Of a stretch of 64,000 bases of DNA, positions 17,572 to 26,775 are shown one piece after another. The notes beneath the pieces are model-generated. The model worked only from the letters and a program-made list of their open reading frames with translations. It was not told the DNA's origin and did not search any database. Numbering within the stretch: the stretch's first letter is position 1; the number at the start of each line of letters is the position of its first letter. The DNA comes from Perkinsela sp. pyNocScin1. Taxonomy: Eukaryota > Euglenozoa > Kinetoplastea > Prokinetoplastida > Perkinselidae. Location of the stretch: positions 806,001 through 870,000 of the forward strand of contig CAXHTR010000008.1 of NCBI GenBank assembly GCA_964019655.1, in the 5' to 3' direction. A program made the position numbers and the translations under genes.

Positions 17572-18444
17572 CTACGCCTTCCGAGGGCGCTTGAGCGAAG
17601 AAAATTGCTTTCTTTGAAACGGTTTCTTCTCCGGTTCATCAAATGTTACTTTGATAACGCCCGGCGTTGACTCGAGAAGATTCTCGCATGTTTTCCACCG
17701 AAGCCTGAGGTGCCGCTCGTTGAAGCCCTCGAACGGCCGCACAGCCTTCTTGAGAAACTTGACAGTGATTGGGTCTGAGGGGTAGCCACACCCAAGTGGC
17801 ACACCGTAAAACTTTTCGATTTCCTCTATTTTGCGGTCTCGTGTTACTTTCGCGACAATGCTTGCCGCCCCGACACAAACAAACTTGGCATCCGCTTTCG
17901 TGCTTACGACGATGCGAATAGACGGAAATAGCTTTTGGAGCTTTTGCTCGTACTTTGTCGCATCGCCAACTGTATCAACGTAGACAGCCTTGACCGGAAC
18001 CTTTTTATCAACATAGCGCCTGATGAGCGCTATCGCGGAGTTGTGCGACAGCGAGTTCAAATTGACCCCTTCCCTATGGCTGGACATGCATCGGGAAATT
18101 TCATCGGACCCGACAACATCGACTTCGTCCATGAAGGGGCTCTGGGCATCCGTTATTTTCGCAAAGATCGCATCCCGCTTTGCCGCGCTCAAGGCCTTAC
18201 TGTCGTTTACACCGTAGGATTTGAGCAGCTCTAAATCACTCGCTCGCACGGCAAAGGCGCAGTATACCATCGGGCCTATGACTGGGCCGCGACCCGCCTC
18301 GTCTATTCCAACGACGAAGTCGTCAGGGCTCCACGCGCTCTCGCTCACGACACTCTGCTGCACAGTCGACTTCATTGCGCTGAGGCTCTTTTGTGCAGGC
18401 ACTGCTTTTCGCTTCGACGCTGCGCTCGATCCCAAAGTTTGCAT
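17572..18444 (-). CDS. RNASEH2A: ribonuclease H2 subunit A
   Basis: 290 residues; ATG at 18444. Catalytic features of type-2 RNase H: VVGIDEAGRGPVIGPMVYCA (DEAGRG), NDSKALSAAKR (DSK), YVDTVGDATKYEQKL (Asp), and GAASIVAKVTRDRKIE (last Asp). The GCGYPSDP and LRLRWKTC segments are typical of the eukaryotic catalytic subunit A. It removes ribonucleotides and RNA primers from DNA. The first 35 residues are a non-conserved basic leader that could hold a nuclear signal. Length is normal. Confidence 0.95.
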   Translation of the reverse strand: MQTLGSSAASKRKAVPAQKSLSAMKSTVQQSVVSESAWSPDDFVVGIDEAGRGPVIGPMVYCAFAVRASDLELLKSYGVNDSKALSAAKRDAIFAKITDAQSPFMDEVDVVGSDEISRCMSSHREGVNLNSLSHNSAIALIRRYVDKKVPVKAVYVDTVGDATKYEQKLQKLFPSIRIVVSTKADAKFVCVGAASIVAKVTRDRKIEEIEKFYGVPLGCGYPSDPITVKFLKKAVRPFEGFNERHLRLRWKTCENLLESTPGVIKVTFDEPEKKPFQRKQFSSLKRPRKA

Positions 18445-18539
18445 GCTGATACGATCCTAGTGCATTGAGAATGCTCCAAATTTTAGCACGAGCACTATCT
18501 TATGCGACTGTTAAGGGAAAAATTTACTTAAATGGGGCA

Positions 18540-19133
18540 TTAAACATCCTGTTCTTGCTGCTGTTGGGCCTGCGGGCGGTAAATCTCTATTTTCTGGCCT
18601 GTCACAAAAAGCCTTCTGAATTCGGCTGTGTGCACATTGTCGACGTCTAAGGGTGTGGCTTTCACATAATCTTCATCCGAAGCCGAGGAAGCCCCCTTTG
18701 GCGGCAGCGACACCATAACTGGCGTACCCATCGTCTGCTGAACGCCTGGGGTCTGCAGCCGGCGGTAGCTGTTCTGAATGACACGCTCGTCGGTCCACAC
18801 GCCCTCAAACAGCTGGTCGCCGATGCGCATATATATGCCCTTTTGCCTTGCGTTCTTATCGATTGCACCTGCGTGCTTTGCGATTTTCTCGCAATATGAT
18901 GCGTCAGGGTCGGTTTGCGCTTTGGCCGGGTCGATCAGCTCGAGCTCTGGGGGGAAGGTCGAGCCGACGAGCCCGATGAGCTCTATTTCCTTACCTTGAA
19001 AGCCTGCCTCTCCTGTGGGCATGTCACTCAGCTGGGGTATCTGGAAGAGTACGTCGACAATCTCCTCATCTGAGGAAAGGTCATCATCTTCCTTTACGAG
19101 TGGTTCGAGATCCAGTTCGGATACACATTGCAT
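18540..19133 (-). CDS. hypothetical protein, possibly TFIIIC small-subunit-like
   Basis: 197 residues; ATG at 19133. An acidic N-terminus (KEDDDLSSDEEIVDVLFQI) precedes a possible beta-rich domain containing KGIYMRIGDQLFEGVWTD, which resembles the P-L-L-Q-I-G-x-x-x-F-x-G-x-(W/Y) signature of TFIIIC subunit 6/Tfc7. The C-terminus ends in a Gln-rich tail (PQAQQQQEQDV). The resemblance covers only one short motif, so the assignment is a guess. The gene is real judging by the spacing and the uninterrupted frame in line with its neighbours. Confidence 0.55.
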   Translation of the reverse strand: MQCVSELDLEPLVKEDDDLSSDEEIVDVLFQIPQLSDMPTGEAGFQGKEIELIGLVGSTFPPELELIDPAKAQTDPDASYCEKIAKHAGAIDKNARQKGIYMRIGDQLFEGVWTDERVIQNSYRRLQTPGVQQTMGTPVMVSLPPKGASSASDEDYVKATPLDVDNVHTAEFRRLFVTGQKIEIYRPQAQQQQEQDV

Positions 19134-19214
19134 TGCGATAGGTGTCGCAAAAGAAGATAAAAAAAAAGTATACTATTGCCTATACCACCATGAATGTGTT
19201 TTCAAGCTAGACTA

Positions 19215-19547
19215 CTACGTAAAGCCAATGACCTTCGTCTGTGGAAGTATGCCAATTTTTTCTACGGCTCTATCACAGACTTCGCGCACACACCTGTCAC
19301 AGCACAGCTTCGCACACCCAATACAGCCGAGTGCCTTGAACACTTTTCGGAGATTTTTCCCGCACTGCATGCACGGGGAGGAGACATTTTCCGACGTCAC
19401 CTCGTTGCCGATCCGCTTGGACTTGGCCGTGAAAATCAGCGGGATCACGACAGGGTTCCCACACGAGCAGCAGTAGATGGTTTTTACGCTGGGATTGTAC
19501 CAGCAGCCATTGTGTTCAGTCTTTGGTCGTTTCTGCTCATTCGGCAT
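19215..19547 (-). CDS. small cysteine-rich (zinc-binding?) protein
   Basis: 110 residues; ATG at 19547 (MPNEQKRPKTEH); the longer frame upstream begins with a non-ATG codon. Cysteine pairs: CCSCG at about 31-35, CMQCG at 65-69, then a cluster CIGCAKLCCDRC at about 80-91, giving up to ten cysteines in the right spacing for two or three zinc sites. I do not recognise the family. AT-richer than RNase H2A and close to both neighbours. Confidence 0.6.
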   Translation of the reverse strand: MPNEQKRPKTEHNGCWYNPSVKTIYCCSCGNPVVIPLIFTAKSKRIGNEVTSENVSSPCMQCGKNLRKVFKALGCIGCAKLCCDRCVREVCDRAVEKIGILPQTKVIGFT

Positions 19548-19653
19548 AAGCTCTAGGAAAGATCTGCTAGCATAAATGGAAGCGTAAAGTGTGAGTGGAA
19601 TGGATTTAACAACGATTTTCACACATAACTGCCCTTGTACAGTTACATCAGTG

Positions 19654-20382
19654 TCATTCCATGGTATGCATGTTCTGCACGTAGTGCTGAATGCGCCGCA
19701 TGTACAAGCGCTGCTGTGGGGGCATCGCTTCGAACTCGCCTGGGGTAATGTGCGCCACCTTGCGAAGCCGCTCTGCTGACATCGACTTGATCATCTGAAT
19801 GAGCTCAGGGCTTGGCCCTGTGGAGTCAATGGGGCCTGGCGTCACCTGGCTCTCATCATGCGCCCGCTTTTGGGGCAGCACATTCTCTACTTTGGGTGTA
19901 GTCACAAAAAAATCATCTGGAATTCGACCACCACGAAAGGCTGTGGGCTTACAGCGCTTCATGGCGTAGATAAGCGCCATGCCGAGATGCGGATTGTCCT
20001 CGAGCATGGCCTTTGCTTGGGTGCCATTGTGAAGCATATACGTTCTAATTTTCCGAAGGAGCTCTCGGAGCTCAGACTCTGGTAGATCATCGAGTGCCTT
20101 TTCGATTGCGTCTCGCTCTTTTTCGTCACTCTTTTGCCTTGAAAAAACTGTGGCACCCATCGCCATTCCATCGATCTGTATCTGTCTGACTTTTTCGAGT
20201 AGCTCATCCACTGAGATATCGGTAGTGAATGCAGCGACGGCTGTTCCAGTCGGAAGCCCATCGCGATCTCGAACGATGTATACCCCAGAGACGCTTCCAG
20301 CGTTGTCCAACACCTGGAGAAGCTTCACCTGCGACACCCCTGGCGGAAGATTATTTAAGCAAAGCTCGAATTCGTTCCCCAT
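19654..20382 (-). CDS. CstF64-like cleavage/polyadenylation factor
   Basis: 242 residues from the ATG at 20382. N-terminal RRM: NEFELCLNNLPPGVS (RNP2-like) with GTAVAAFTT in place of RNP1. Middle: ELLRKIRTYMLHNGTQAKAM then ALIYAMKRCK, the hinge that binds CstF77/symplekin. C-terminus: LRKVAHITPGEFEAMPPQQR, equivalent to the three-helix CSTF2 C-terminal domain (…LT..QL..LPPEQR). Acts in mRNA 3'-end formation, which in trans-splicing organisms is coupled to the next gene's acceptor choice. The short protein lacks the Pro/Gly-rich linker of animal CSTF2. The RRM is divergent, the rest convincing. Confidence 0.75.
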   Translation of the reverse strand: MGNEFELCLNNLPPGVSQVKLLQVLDNAGSVSGVYIVRDRDGLPTGTAVAAFTTDISVDELLEKVRQIQIDGMAMGATVFSRQKSDEKERDAIEKALDDLPESELRELLRKIRTYMLHNGTQAKAMLEDNPHLGMALIYAMKRCKPTAFRGGRIPDDFFVTTPKVENVLPQKRAHDESQVTPGPIDSTGPSPELIQMIKSMSAERLRKVAHITPGEFEAMPPQQRLYMRRIQHYVQNMHTME

Positions 20383-20550
20383 GCCGTCTATTTGCACTTC
20401 ATTAGTAAATTTCCAAGTAACATCGATTTTTTCTGCATAAAAGTGATTGAAATATATATGAATGGGTGTCCAACGCTATTCACAGCCATCCTAAGAAGAG
20501 CTCCAGCGAGGCATAGCAATCCAAAAGCATATTCACGCTTAAAGCACTGA

Positions 20551-20961
20551 TCACTCGGACTGGTTGGCCACAGGCTCTTCTTTGTACCGCTCCTCTCGAC
20601 CCATCGGCTCAAAATAGCCACTTTCAGTCTCTGGAAGCGAAAATTTTGCCCGGAGGGCGTCGACATACAGCTCGTCCCCGCTCTTCTTCTTTTTATATCT
20701 TGTTGGCTCATCCGCTTCAGTAAGCGCTATGAGATCATCCTTCAGGGGCAGACTCGCACCATCATCAGCTTTTACTTCTCGAAAAACAGTCGACACCGGT
20801 GAAATTTTCGCCATATTGAGCGCTGGCTCTTCATCCACGTAGAAGGGGTCATAACCTTCTTGCGCGCGGTGCACTTTTTTTCGAATGTAGTGCTTGAGAT
20901 GTGCTTGCGCCGTGCAGAAGAGGTTTGTGCGAGGGAAATCACACTTCAGCTTTGTGAGCAT
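20551..20961 (-). CDS. hypothetical protein, 136 residues
   Basis: ATG at 20961 (MLTKLKCDFPRTNLFC). Basic N-terminal half (AHLKHYIRKKVHRAQEGY) and charged C-terminal half (ADEPTRYKKKKSGDELYV, GREERYKEEPVANQSE). No motif I can name. The size, charge and company of organelle genes would suit a mitochondrial ribosomal or RNA-binding protein, but nothing in the sequence proves it. Confidence 0.55.
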   Translation of the reverse strand: MLTKLKCDFPRTNLFCTAQAHLKHYIRKKVHRAQEGYDPFYVDEEPALNMAKISPVSTVFREVKADDGASLPLKDDLIALTEADEPTRYKKKKSGDELYVDALRAKFSLPETESGYFEPMGREERYKEEPVANQSE

Positions 20962-21034
20962 CGTCTATCTACAGCATATACAAAAACTATGAGATATAAT
21001 CCGATCGGACATACGGTCAGGGTCTCTTGACACC

Positions 21035-21394
21035 TTACTGGCACGGATGGTTTGGCCTGCACTCCCAGAGCTTTGTGTTGGGATTAAAGCGCATGTGGCG
21101 AATGGCGCGCAGTCGACTATGTACAGAGCAAGCGGCTTGGTCGTGGTTTCGGGAATCTCTCTGTGCAGTCTCCTTCGAGATGCACGTACTCCATGGCCTA
21201 CAGCTCCAGTACCCGTACTGGTCCTGTTGGAGGTACCGAACGATGCGCCGCGTGCCGTGTTTGGAGCAAGTTTCGTACACGGGCTCTTCGTCGCGGGAGA
21301 AGGAGCTCACCTGCGTCGCAAAGATAGACCTAGCAGTCAGAGAATTTGCGTGCGACGTGGTCAGAAAGCGGTGAAGTGTGGGCCGAAGGAGCAT
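21035..21394 (-). CDS. mitochondrial protein with two CxxH…WxC…C zinc-type repeats
   Basis: 119 residues; ATG at 21394. The first 28 residues are an Arg/Ser-rich amphipathic presequence. Two copies of the same unit follow: C43-x2-H46 … W63-x-C65-x5-C71 and C89-x2-H92 … W110-x-C112-x5-C118. Each repeat has R-x(2)-I or R-x-I-R after the His and RP after the third Cys (CRPWSTC, CRPNHPC). Four ligands per unit in fixed spacing imply one zinc per repeat. The unit recurs in the 380-residue protein at 37544. I do not recognise a named family; an organelle RNA-binding role is a guess from company and basic charge. Confidence 0.7.
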   Translation of the reverse strand: MLLRPTLHRFLTTSHANSLTARSIFATQVSSFSRDEEPVYETCSKHGTRRIVRYLQQDQYGYWSCRPWSTCISKETAQRDSRNHDQAACSVHSRLRAIRHMRFNPNTKLWECRPNHPCQ

Positions 21395-21470
21395 TTACTT
21401 TACTTAATCGCACAGGGAATTTCAAACGCATAGATTTTCGTAAATGATTACTACTTAACTCCATCGAACA

Positions 21471-22904
21471 TCACAGTGCTTTACCCGCGTACTTGATAAC
21501 GCTGTCATGGATCACTTGTGGGTCAGACTCGATGCCCTCCGTGTTGCCGTACACCGACATGCTCGGCTTGCCGTCGATGATCTCGTGCGCGACGCGGCAC
21601 ACGTCCGCATATGTGACGGCGTTGATCTTCGCGGCCGTCTCCGCGTATGAGGTGGCCTTGTCAAAGAGGAGCAGGTACCGCCCGTTCTCGTCGATCTGGC
21701 CGGTCGTGGTGTCGTTGACGAGGAACATCTGGCTCAGCAAGAGGTTTTTGGCCATGTCGACGTGGTACTGGTTGATGCGCTGCGGGATCGTGCCGAGCTG
21801 GAACATGAGGGCCCGCTGCAGCTGCTTCGCATTCTCGTGCGGGGCGCAGCCATAGACGCCGAGGAGGCCGACGTCGCTGTAGGCGGCCGTGACGCACTCG
21901 GCGCTTTGCACGTAGGCTTCGCGGCAGACAACTTCCCTGTAAAGCTTCGTGAGCATGCCCTTGCCCGGGCCACCGCTTGAGAAGCTCGCGCCACCACCAA
22001 GCATACACTGGATGACTGCGACGATATAATTGTCCTTGTGCGTGGCCGTTGGCGCGGGGTAGAAGATCGATATGTGCGTCAGATTCTTCTCCTCGAACTT
22101 CTCGACGGAGTCCGGCGCCTCGGTGTTGTGGTGCAGCTCGACGCCACCAGTGTAGACGGTCGGGGGCAAGGGGGCATGCGCTGGCGCACTGGAATTGGAA
22201 AATGAAAAGCAATTTTGAACAGATTTGACGTACGCGGCGTGGTCCGAGACACCTGAGGCGAGTACCACCATGCGGTTGGGTCGGACTTGCGTACGTACAA
22301 AGTCGTTCATCATTTTCGGTGTGATAGCGCTGACGTTCGCCTCGGAGTAGTGTGCGTCACGGCCGATGCCTCTCTTGCCGAAGGCGGCGTGATGCAGCCT
22401 TTCGAAGCACATCGACATTGGGTCGCGAGTTCGGAGCGGTATTTGCTCAACGAGCGCGTCCTTGACGAACTGGAACTCAGCCGGGTCGTCGAATGAGGGG
22501 GTTATGAGCGCGGACGAGAGCATCTCGGTGGCCTCGTTGACGTAGTACGATGGGCACTGCATAACATAGGAGCAGCACTCGCGGTGGTTGTTCACAGCGA
22601 TGCTGTTCCCCATAAAGCTGAGATCCTCTGCGAATTCCTGCGCCCGCAGCTTCTTGTTCGACTGGAAGACGCACTTGTCGTAGAGCGCACTGCAGCCTTT
22701 GCTCTCGTCAGTTTCACACCGGACGCCAACAGAGATGAACAGGCCGACTGCGCTCACCGCGCGGGTGTCGTCGTAAGTCATGACGCGCATGCCATTGTCC
22801 AGGTACGTGATGCGCTTCTCCCCTTTCGTAATTGTGTGCACGCGACGGGCGGAATGGGCCCAGAGCCGGAGGTTTCTCCCGAAGCGGCTTCTTTTCAGAA
22901 ACAT
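21471..22904 (-). CDS. mitochondrial processing peptidase alpha subunit
   Basis: 477 residues; ATG at 22904 (MFLKRSRFGRNLRLW), giving an Arg-rich presequence. M16 peptidase fold: YLDNGMRVMTYDD and FISVGVRCETDESKGCSAL at the start. The zinc motif HxxEH(x)76E is absent, as in alpha subunits. The glycine-rich loop that recognises presequences is present: MLGGGASFSSGGPGKGML. Partner of the catalytic beta subunit in the matrix, where it cleaves import signals. A core-2 protein of complex III is the alternative, but the GGG.SFS.GGPGKGM loop favours MPP-alpha. Confidence 0.88.
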   Translation of the reverse strand: MFLKRSRFGRNLRLWAHSARRVHTITKGEKRITYLDNGMRVMTYDDTRAVSAVGLFISVGVRCETDESKGCSALYDKCVFQSNKKLRAQEFAEDLSFMGNSIAVNNHRECCSYVMQCPSYYVNEATEMLSSALITPSFDDPAEFQFVKDALVEQIPLRTRDPMSMCFERLHHAAFGKRGIGRDAHYSEANVSAITPKMMNDFVRTQVRPNRMVVLASGVSDHAAYVKSVQNCFSFSNSSAPAHAPLPPTVYTGGVELHHNTEAPDSVEKFEEKNLTHISIFYPAPTATHKDNYIVAVIQCMLGGGASFSSGGPGKGMLTKLYREVVCREAYVQSAECVTAAYSDVGLLGVYGCAPHENAKQLQRALMFQLGTIPQRINQYHVDMAKNLLLSQMFLVNDTTTGQIDENGRYLLLFDKATSYAETAAKINAVTYADVCRVAHEIIDGKPSMSVYGNTEGIESDPQVIHDSVIKYAGKAL

Positions 22905-22983
22905 TGACGAAGAAGGGAAAATCAATTAATAATAAAAGTAAATGAAGCTAAAAGCCTCAAAAGATTCGAAGTTCTTTCGCACA

Positions 22984-25900
22984 TTACGAAAAGTAGTGGA
23001 GCAGTGCCCTATCGGCGAAGAACGCGCCGAATCCATCAAAGCAGAGCAAAGCAATGAGCTTCGCGCGGAAAACAGCGCTCGGGAACGGCACAATTTCCAT
23101 CGCAGCGTTGAATGATGGGGCTATTTCGAGCGAGATGACAGCGATGATTGCCGTGAGTGCGATGAGGCCGTTCCGCAGAACACCGTTCGATCGCAGCGGG
23201 GTCATGAAGGGCTCGCCCTGGTAGTTCACAGCGAACGTGGCCACTGTCATGAGCGTATAAATGAGAAACATGACTGTGTTCAGGAGCGTTGGCTTGAACT
23301 CCTCGGTGTCCACCTCGAGGCCTTGGCTCAGCCTCGAGGAATAATCAGCGCTGTCGACGAGGTAAACTGACGCGGCAAACACGGAGAAGTGGATCGCGAA
23401 CTGTGCAAGAATTGACGACATGATGTAGCCGCAGAACACGCGCTGGAACGGCCGCTGGGGGGACAGCTCTGCGAGTGGCTTCGCCTTTGAGATCCAGAGG
23501 AAGCAGATGGAAATGAGAATGCTCACGACGACCATCTGGTAATCACCAAGCTTCACACCGTCGGAGTACAGCACACTCATGGAGTACGCCCCCGTGAGGC
23601 AGTTGAGGGCGATGATTCGGTACATTTGGAGCGTTGTCACGAGGGAGCAGCGACCCATGCGGATGATATCGAGAATAGCGCTGACCTTTGACGTTTTTGA
23701 GGTGAAGGGCGAAGCGATCGAGGCGTCGCCGAGGCGCACCATTGGCGCTCCGCCAGCGCCCTCAAAGGCGTCTTCACCCTGCCCAGCCCCCTGTGCGACC
23801 TTCATTGAGAGCCGCATGGTAGTCTGGCGGTTCAGTGGCGTGCGCTTGCCCTGTTTACGCAAGTTATTGACGTATATTATCTCTCTTCTATCAAGAATAT
23901 CGATTTCTCGCTTTTTGGCGTAGAACACGTGCTTGGCGTTCGCGAAAAAGCCATCCTCGGGGGTGACCGGCTCGAGCTCCGGTGGCTCGACGGGCACTGG
24001 AATATGTGCCAGATCATTTTTGAGGAAATCATAGTTTGAGTCGATGCTGACTGTCTCCTGTGGCGTTGGGGCGTTCAGCACCGCAATGCCAACATGCGCG
24101 TGCTTGAGCGCTGCCATGTCGTTTATGCCATCTCCGGCGAATAACGTCGTGTAGCCCAAGTCTTTGAGCAGCAGAACAATGCTTGACTTAGTCTCGGGCG
24201 TGCAGCGCGCCCACACGCGGACTGAGGGGGCTATGGTGCGCATCCATGATGGGTTGTTGGCGAGCGCGCGCTCATAGGCCTCGCCGTTGACACAAAAATT
24301 GCCAGCGGGGACATTATCATGTGCGAGCTCCTCAGAGACGTCCTCGTGGCCGACGGATTCCCAGTGCGGTTCTTTATTGCTCGATGAGCGGAGAATGGAG
24401 GGCGAAGCGTCTTCTGGGAGTATACCGACTGACTTGGCGACTGCGATAGCCGTTAGGTCGCTATCACCGGTAATCATGATCGGAATGTGACCCGATGCCT
24501 TGAGATGCTGCATCGTGCTCTCGCAGTCAGGTTTCATCTGCGAAGAGAACATGGCGAATCCTACGAATGTGAGGCCAGTCTCAACTTCGGTACGAGTCAA
24601 ATTGAGTACTTGAGACTCCGTCATGGACCCTGGGATGCGCTTGACTGCGAGTGCGATGATTCGAAAGCCTTGCCGCGCGAACGATTCGTGCGTTTCCGCG
24701 TAGTGCGCTGGAACGCTCTGCAGCAGGGTCTGCATGACCTCTGGCGCTCCTTTGGACAAAATTATTCTGCCCGGCTCGCTTCCACTCTCCGCTGCGATGA
24801 CACTCATTCGCTTCAGCGCGGACTCAAAGGCAAACCTGGTAACGATGCGCACTGAGCGTTTGCCCTTGGCATCACCCATGCTCCTATTCGGCTTGACAAC
24901 CCACCCGATGGCGTCCATCGCCGCCTTTTCCATCGGGTCCCCTGCGTTCTTCCCATTCACGCAGAGAATATTGTTGCAGGCGCCGAGGACAGCGACAGTG
25001 TCCCGCCGCTCGCGGGAGCGCGCGACTTCGTCGGTCATCTTGAGGAGCTTTCCGCTTTCATCAGTGATGCCATGGAGCTCCATCGCATCGCACGTGAGTG
25101 TCCCAGTCTTGTCAAAGCAGCAGTAATCGATTTTACCAGCGAGCGGAATGCGGTGCGGCTGTGTGCAGTAAATGTGCATCTGCGTTAAGACACTGAGCGC
25201 GTTGTTCACAGCCATCGAGAGCTCCATCGGGAGCTCTGGCGGGACGACGCTCGTCAAGATGCGTATGCACGTGAGCATAAGCTTCCACTGGTCGCGGGCG
25301 GGGTCGCCGAGGCCGCGGCGGAGAACGTACCAGCACGCGATGAGTGCGAAGAACAGAAGAAACATAATGAAGAAGAATGTCTCCCTGTCGTTGAAGGTGA
25401 GGCGATCACTCGAGTGGATGATCGTCGTCAGGAGCTTGCCCTGCTCCGTCTCGAAGCCAGTCCGGATGACAAAGGCGATGGCGCTGCTCTTTGCATCGTC
25501 AGCCGTGTCATCACCGTACGCCGATATGACGCTCGTTCCACCGTAGAGGATGTGCTGGTGGTCCTTGGCGTTGTTCAGTACGTCAGACCCGTTGCGCTTG
25601 GCGATGGAGAACTTCGCTTGGGGTGTACTTTCTCCTGTTAGCAGCGCTTCGTTGACGAGGACAGTCCCACGCAGGACAACCATATCGCATGGAATGCACG
25701 CGCCGCTGTCACTCGATGAAATGCGAACGATGTCGCCCGGGAGGAGTGCGTCGGATGGCATGGACTGCCACTCGCCGTTTCGCTTACAGGACACTGACGT
25801 GACTGGTATTTTGCCCATTTTGAGCATGGTCGACATACTCGCCCTGGACTGTGTGACTGCGATGCCCTCAAAGACGACAAACATAAAGCCCGAGAATAGG

Positions 25901-26649
25901 CTGTACATCCAGTACTCGTCGAGGCACCAGAGCAGGACGCAAAACATTTGAAAGACGAAGAAGGGCGCAACAGCATGCTCCGCGAAGAGCGTCAAGAATT
26001 TTGGTACTTCGATTTCGAAACGGTTTTTGCCGTACGCCGATGTGAGGGCTGAGAGTGTTTCTTTGTCGCAGCTATGGCCCTCCCAGGAGAGGTACGAGGC
26101 GAGCGCGAGCTTGTTCGGAAAGAATGGCTTGCTGAATTTTCGGGTATCCGTCTTCAGTGTCCAGCACCGGTTGCGGAATCGGAACGAAACTGCCTCGCCC
26201 ATTTGTGCGGAAGGCAGCGGCGCATCACCGCCGGTATAGTAACTTTGCAAGTTAAAGGAGGGGCAGCTCGATTTTATGAGGGGTAATATAACAGAGCTCC
26301 CATAGTTTTTGTTCACCTGTACGTGGACGTGCGACGCCTCTTGAACCTTGCTGACGCTGAGGTACTGGGCCCACTTAGTGAAGTCGACGCTCCAGAATGG
26401 CAGCAGGAGCGCCAAGCACATTGCGAGGACAACAGTTATTAAAGCGCCCCACTGGATGACTTTCACAGGCAGTGCGTAGAAAGTATGCGCGGCGAGAATC
26501 CGAGCGGCACTCTCACAGATGCCAAAGAAGACCGGCAGAAGGGCGAAAGCAAGAAAAAATGGTCGGATATTTCGCTGATCTCGGACTTCCCGCTTGCGAA
26601 GCAAGAAGACAGCCTCAATCGTCTTTGTCGGTTTGATGTACGACTGCAT
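22984..26649 (-). CDS. SPF1: P5A-type ATPase (SPF1/ATP13A1), ER transmembrane-helix dislocase
   Basis: 1221 residues; ATG at 26649. Features in order: N-terminal membrane pair (FFLAFALLPVFFGI…), actuator loop TGEST, the P5A hallmark PPELPMELSMAVNNAL in M4, phosphorylation site FDKTGTLT, TGDSDLTAIAVA, and the hinge LFAGDGINDMAALKHAHVGI. P5A (PPELP) is distinct from P5B (PPALP). Known members reside in the ER and extract mis-inserted or mistargeted membrane helices. At least six further C-terminal membrane segments follow. Length is normal for the family. It is the largest gene of the unit. Confidence 0.93.
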   Translation of the reverse strand: MQSYIKPTKTIEAVFLLRKREVRDQRNIRPFFLAFALLPVFFGICESAARILAAHTFYALPVKVIQWGALITVVLAMCLALLLPFWSVDFTKWAQYLSVSKVQEASHVHVQVNKNYGSSVILPLIKSSCPSFNLQSYYTGGDAPLPSAQMGEAVSFRFRNRCWTLKTDTRKFSKPFFPNKLALASYLSWEGHSCDKETLSALTSAYGKNRFEIEVPKFLTLFAEHAVAPFFVFQMFCVLLWCLDEYWMYSLFSGFMFVVFEGIAVTQSRASMSTMLKMGKIPVTSVSCKRNGEWQSMPSDALLPGDIVRISSSDSGACIPCDMVVLRGTVLVNEALLTGESTPQAKFSIAKRNGSDVLNNAKDHQHILYGGTSVISAYGDDTADDAKSSAIAFVIRTGFETEQGKLLTTIIHSSDRLTFNDRETFFFIMFLLFFALIACWYVLRRGLGDPARDQWKLMLTCIRILTSVVPPELPMELSMAVNNALSVLTQMHIYCTQPHRIPLAGKIDYCCFDKTGTLTCDAMELHGITDESGKLLKMTDEVARSRERRDTVAVLGACNNILCVNGKNAGDPMEKAAMDAIGWVVKPNRSMGDAKGKRSVRIVTRFAFESALKRMSVIAAESGSEPGRIILSKGAPEVMQTLLQSVPAHYAETHESFARQGFRIIALAVKRIPGSMTESQVLNLTRTEVETGLTFVGFAMFSSQMKPDCESTMQHLKASGHIPIMITGDSDLTAIAVAKSVGILPEDASPSILRSSSNKEPHWESVGHEDVSEELAHDNVPAGNFCVNGEAYERALANNPSWMRTIAPSVRVWARCTPETKSSIVLLLKDLGYTTLFAGDGINDMAALKHAHVGIAVLNAPTPQETVSIDSNYDFLKNDLAHIPVPVEPPELEPVTPEDGFFANAKHVFYAKKREIDILDRREIIYVNNLRKQGKRTPLNRQTTMRLSMKVAQGAGQGEDAFEGAGGAPMVRLGDASIASPFTSKTSKVSAILDIIRMGRCSLVTTLQMYRIIALNCLTGAYSMSVLYSDGVKLGDYQMVVVSILISICFLWISKAKPLAELSPQRPFQRVFCGYIMSSILAQFAIHFSVFAASVYLVDSADYSSRLSQGLEVDTEEFKPTLLNTVMFLIYTLMTVATFAVNYQGEPFMTPLRSNGVLRNGLIALTAIIAVISLEIAPSFNAAMEIVPFPSAVFRAKLIALLCFDGFGAFFADRALLHYFS

Positions 26650-26775
26650 TATAAGCCCATACGAGGTTTAAAGGGTAAACAAAGTAAAATAGTGCGCTAT
26701 TAGTCGAAAAGCACTGAAGATAGATAAAACAAGCAATACGCAAAATATTTGTCCACTACACGACAAACGATGAAT

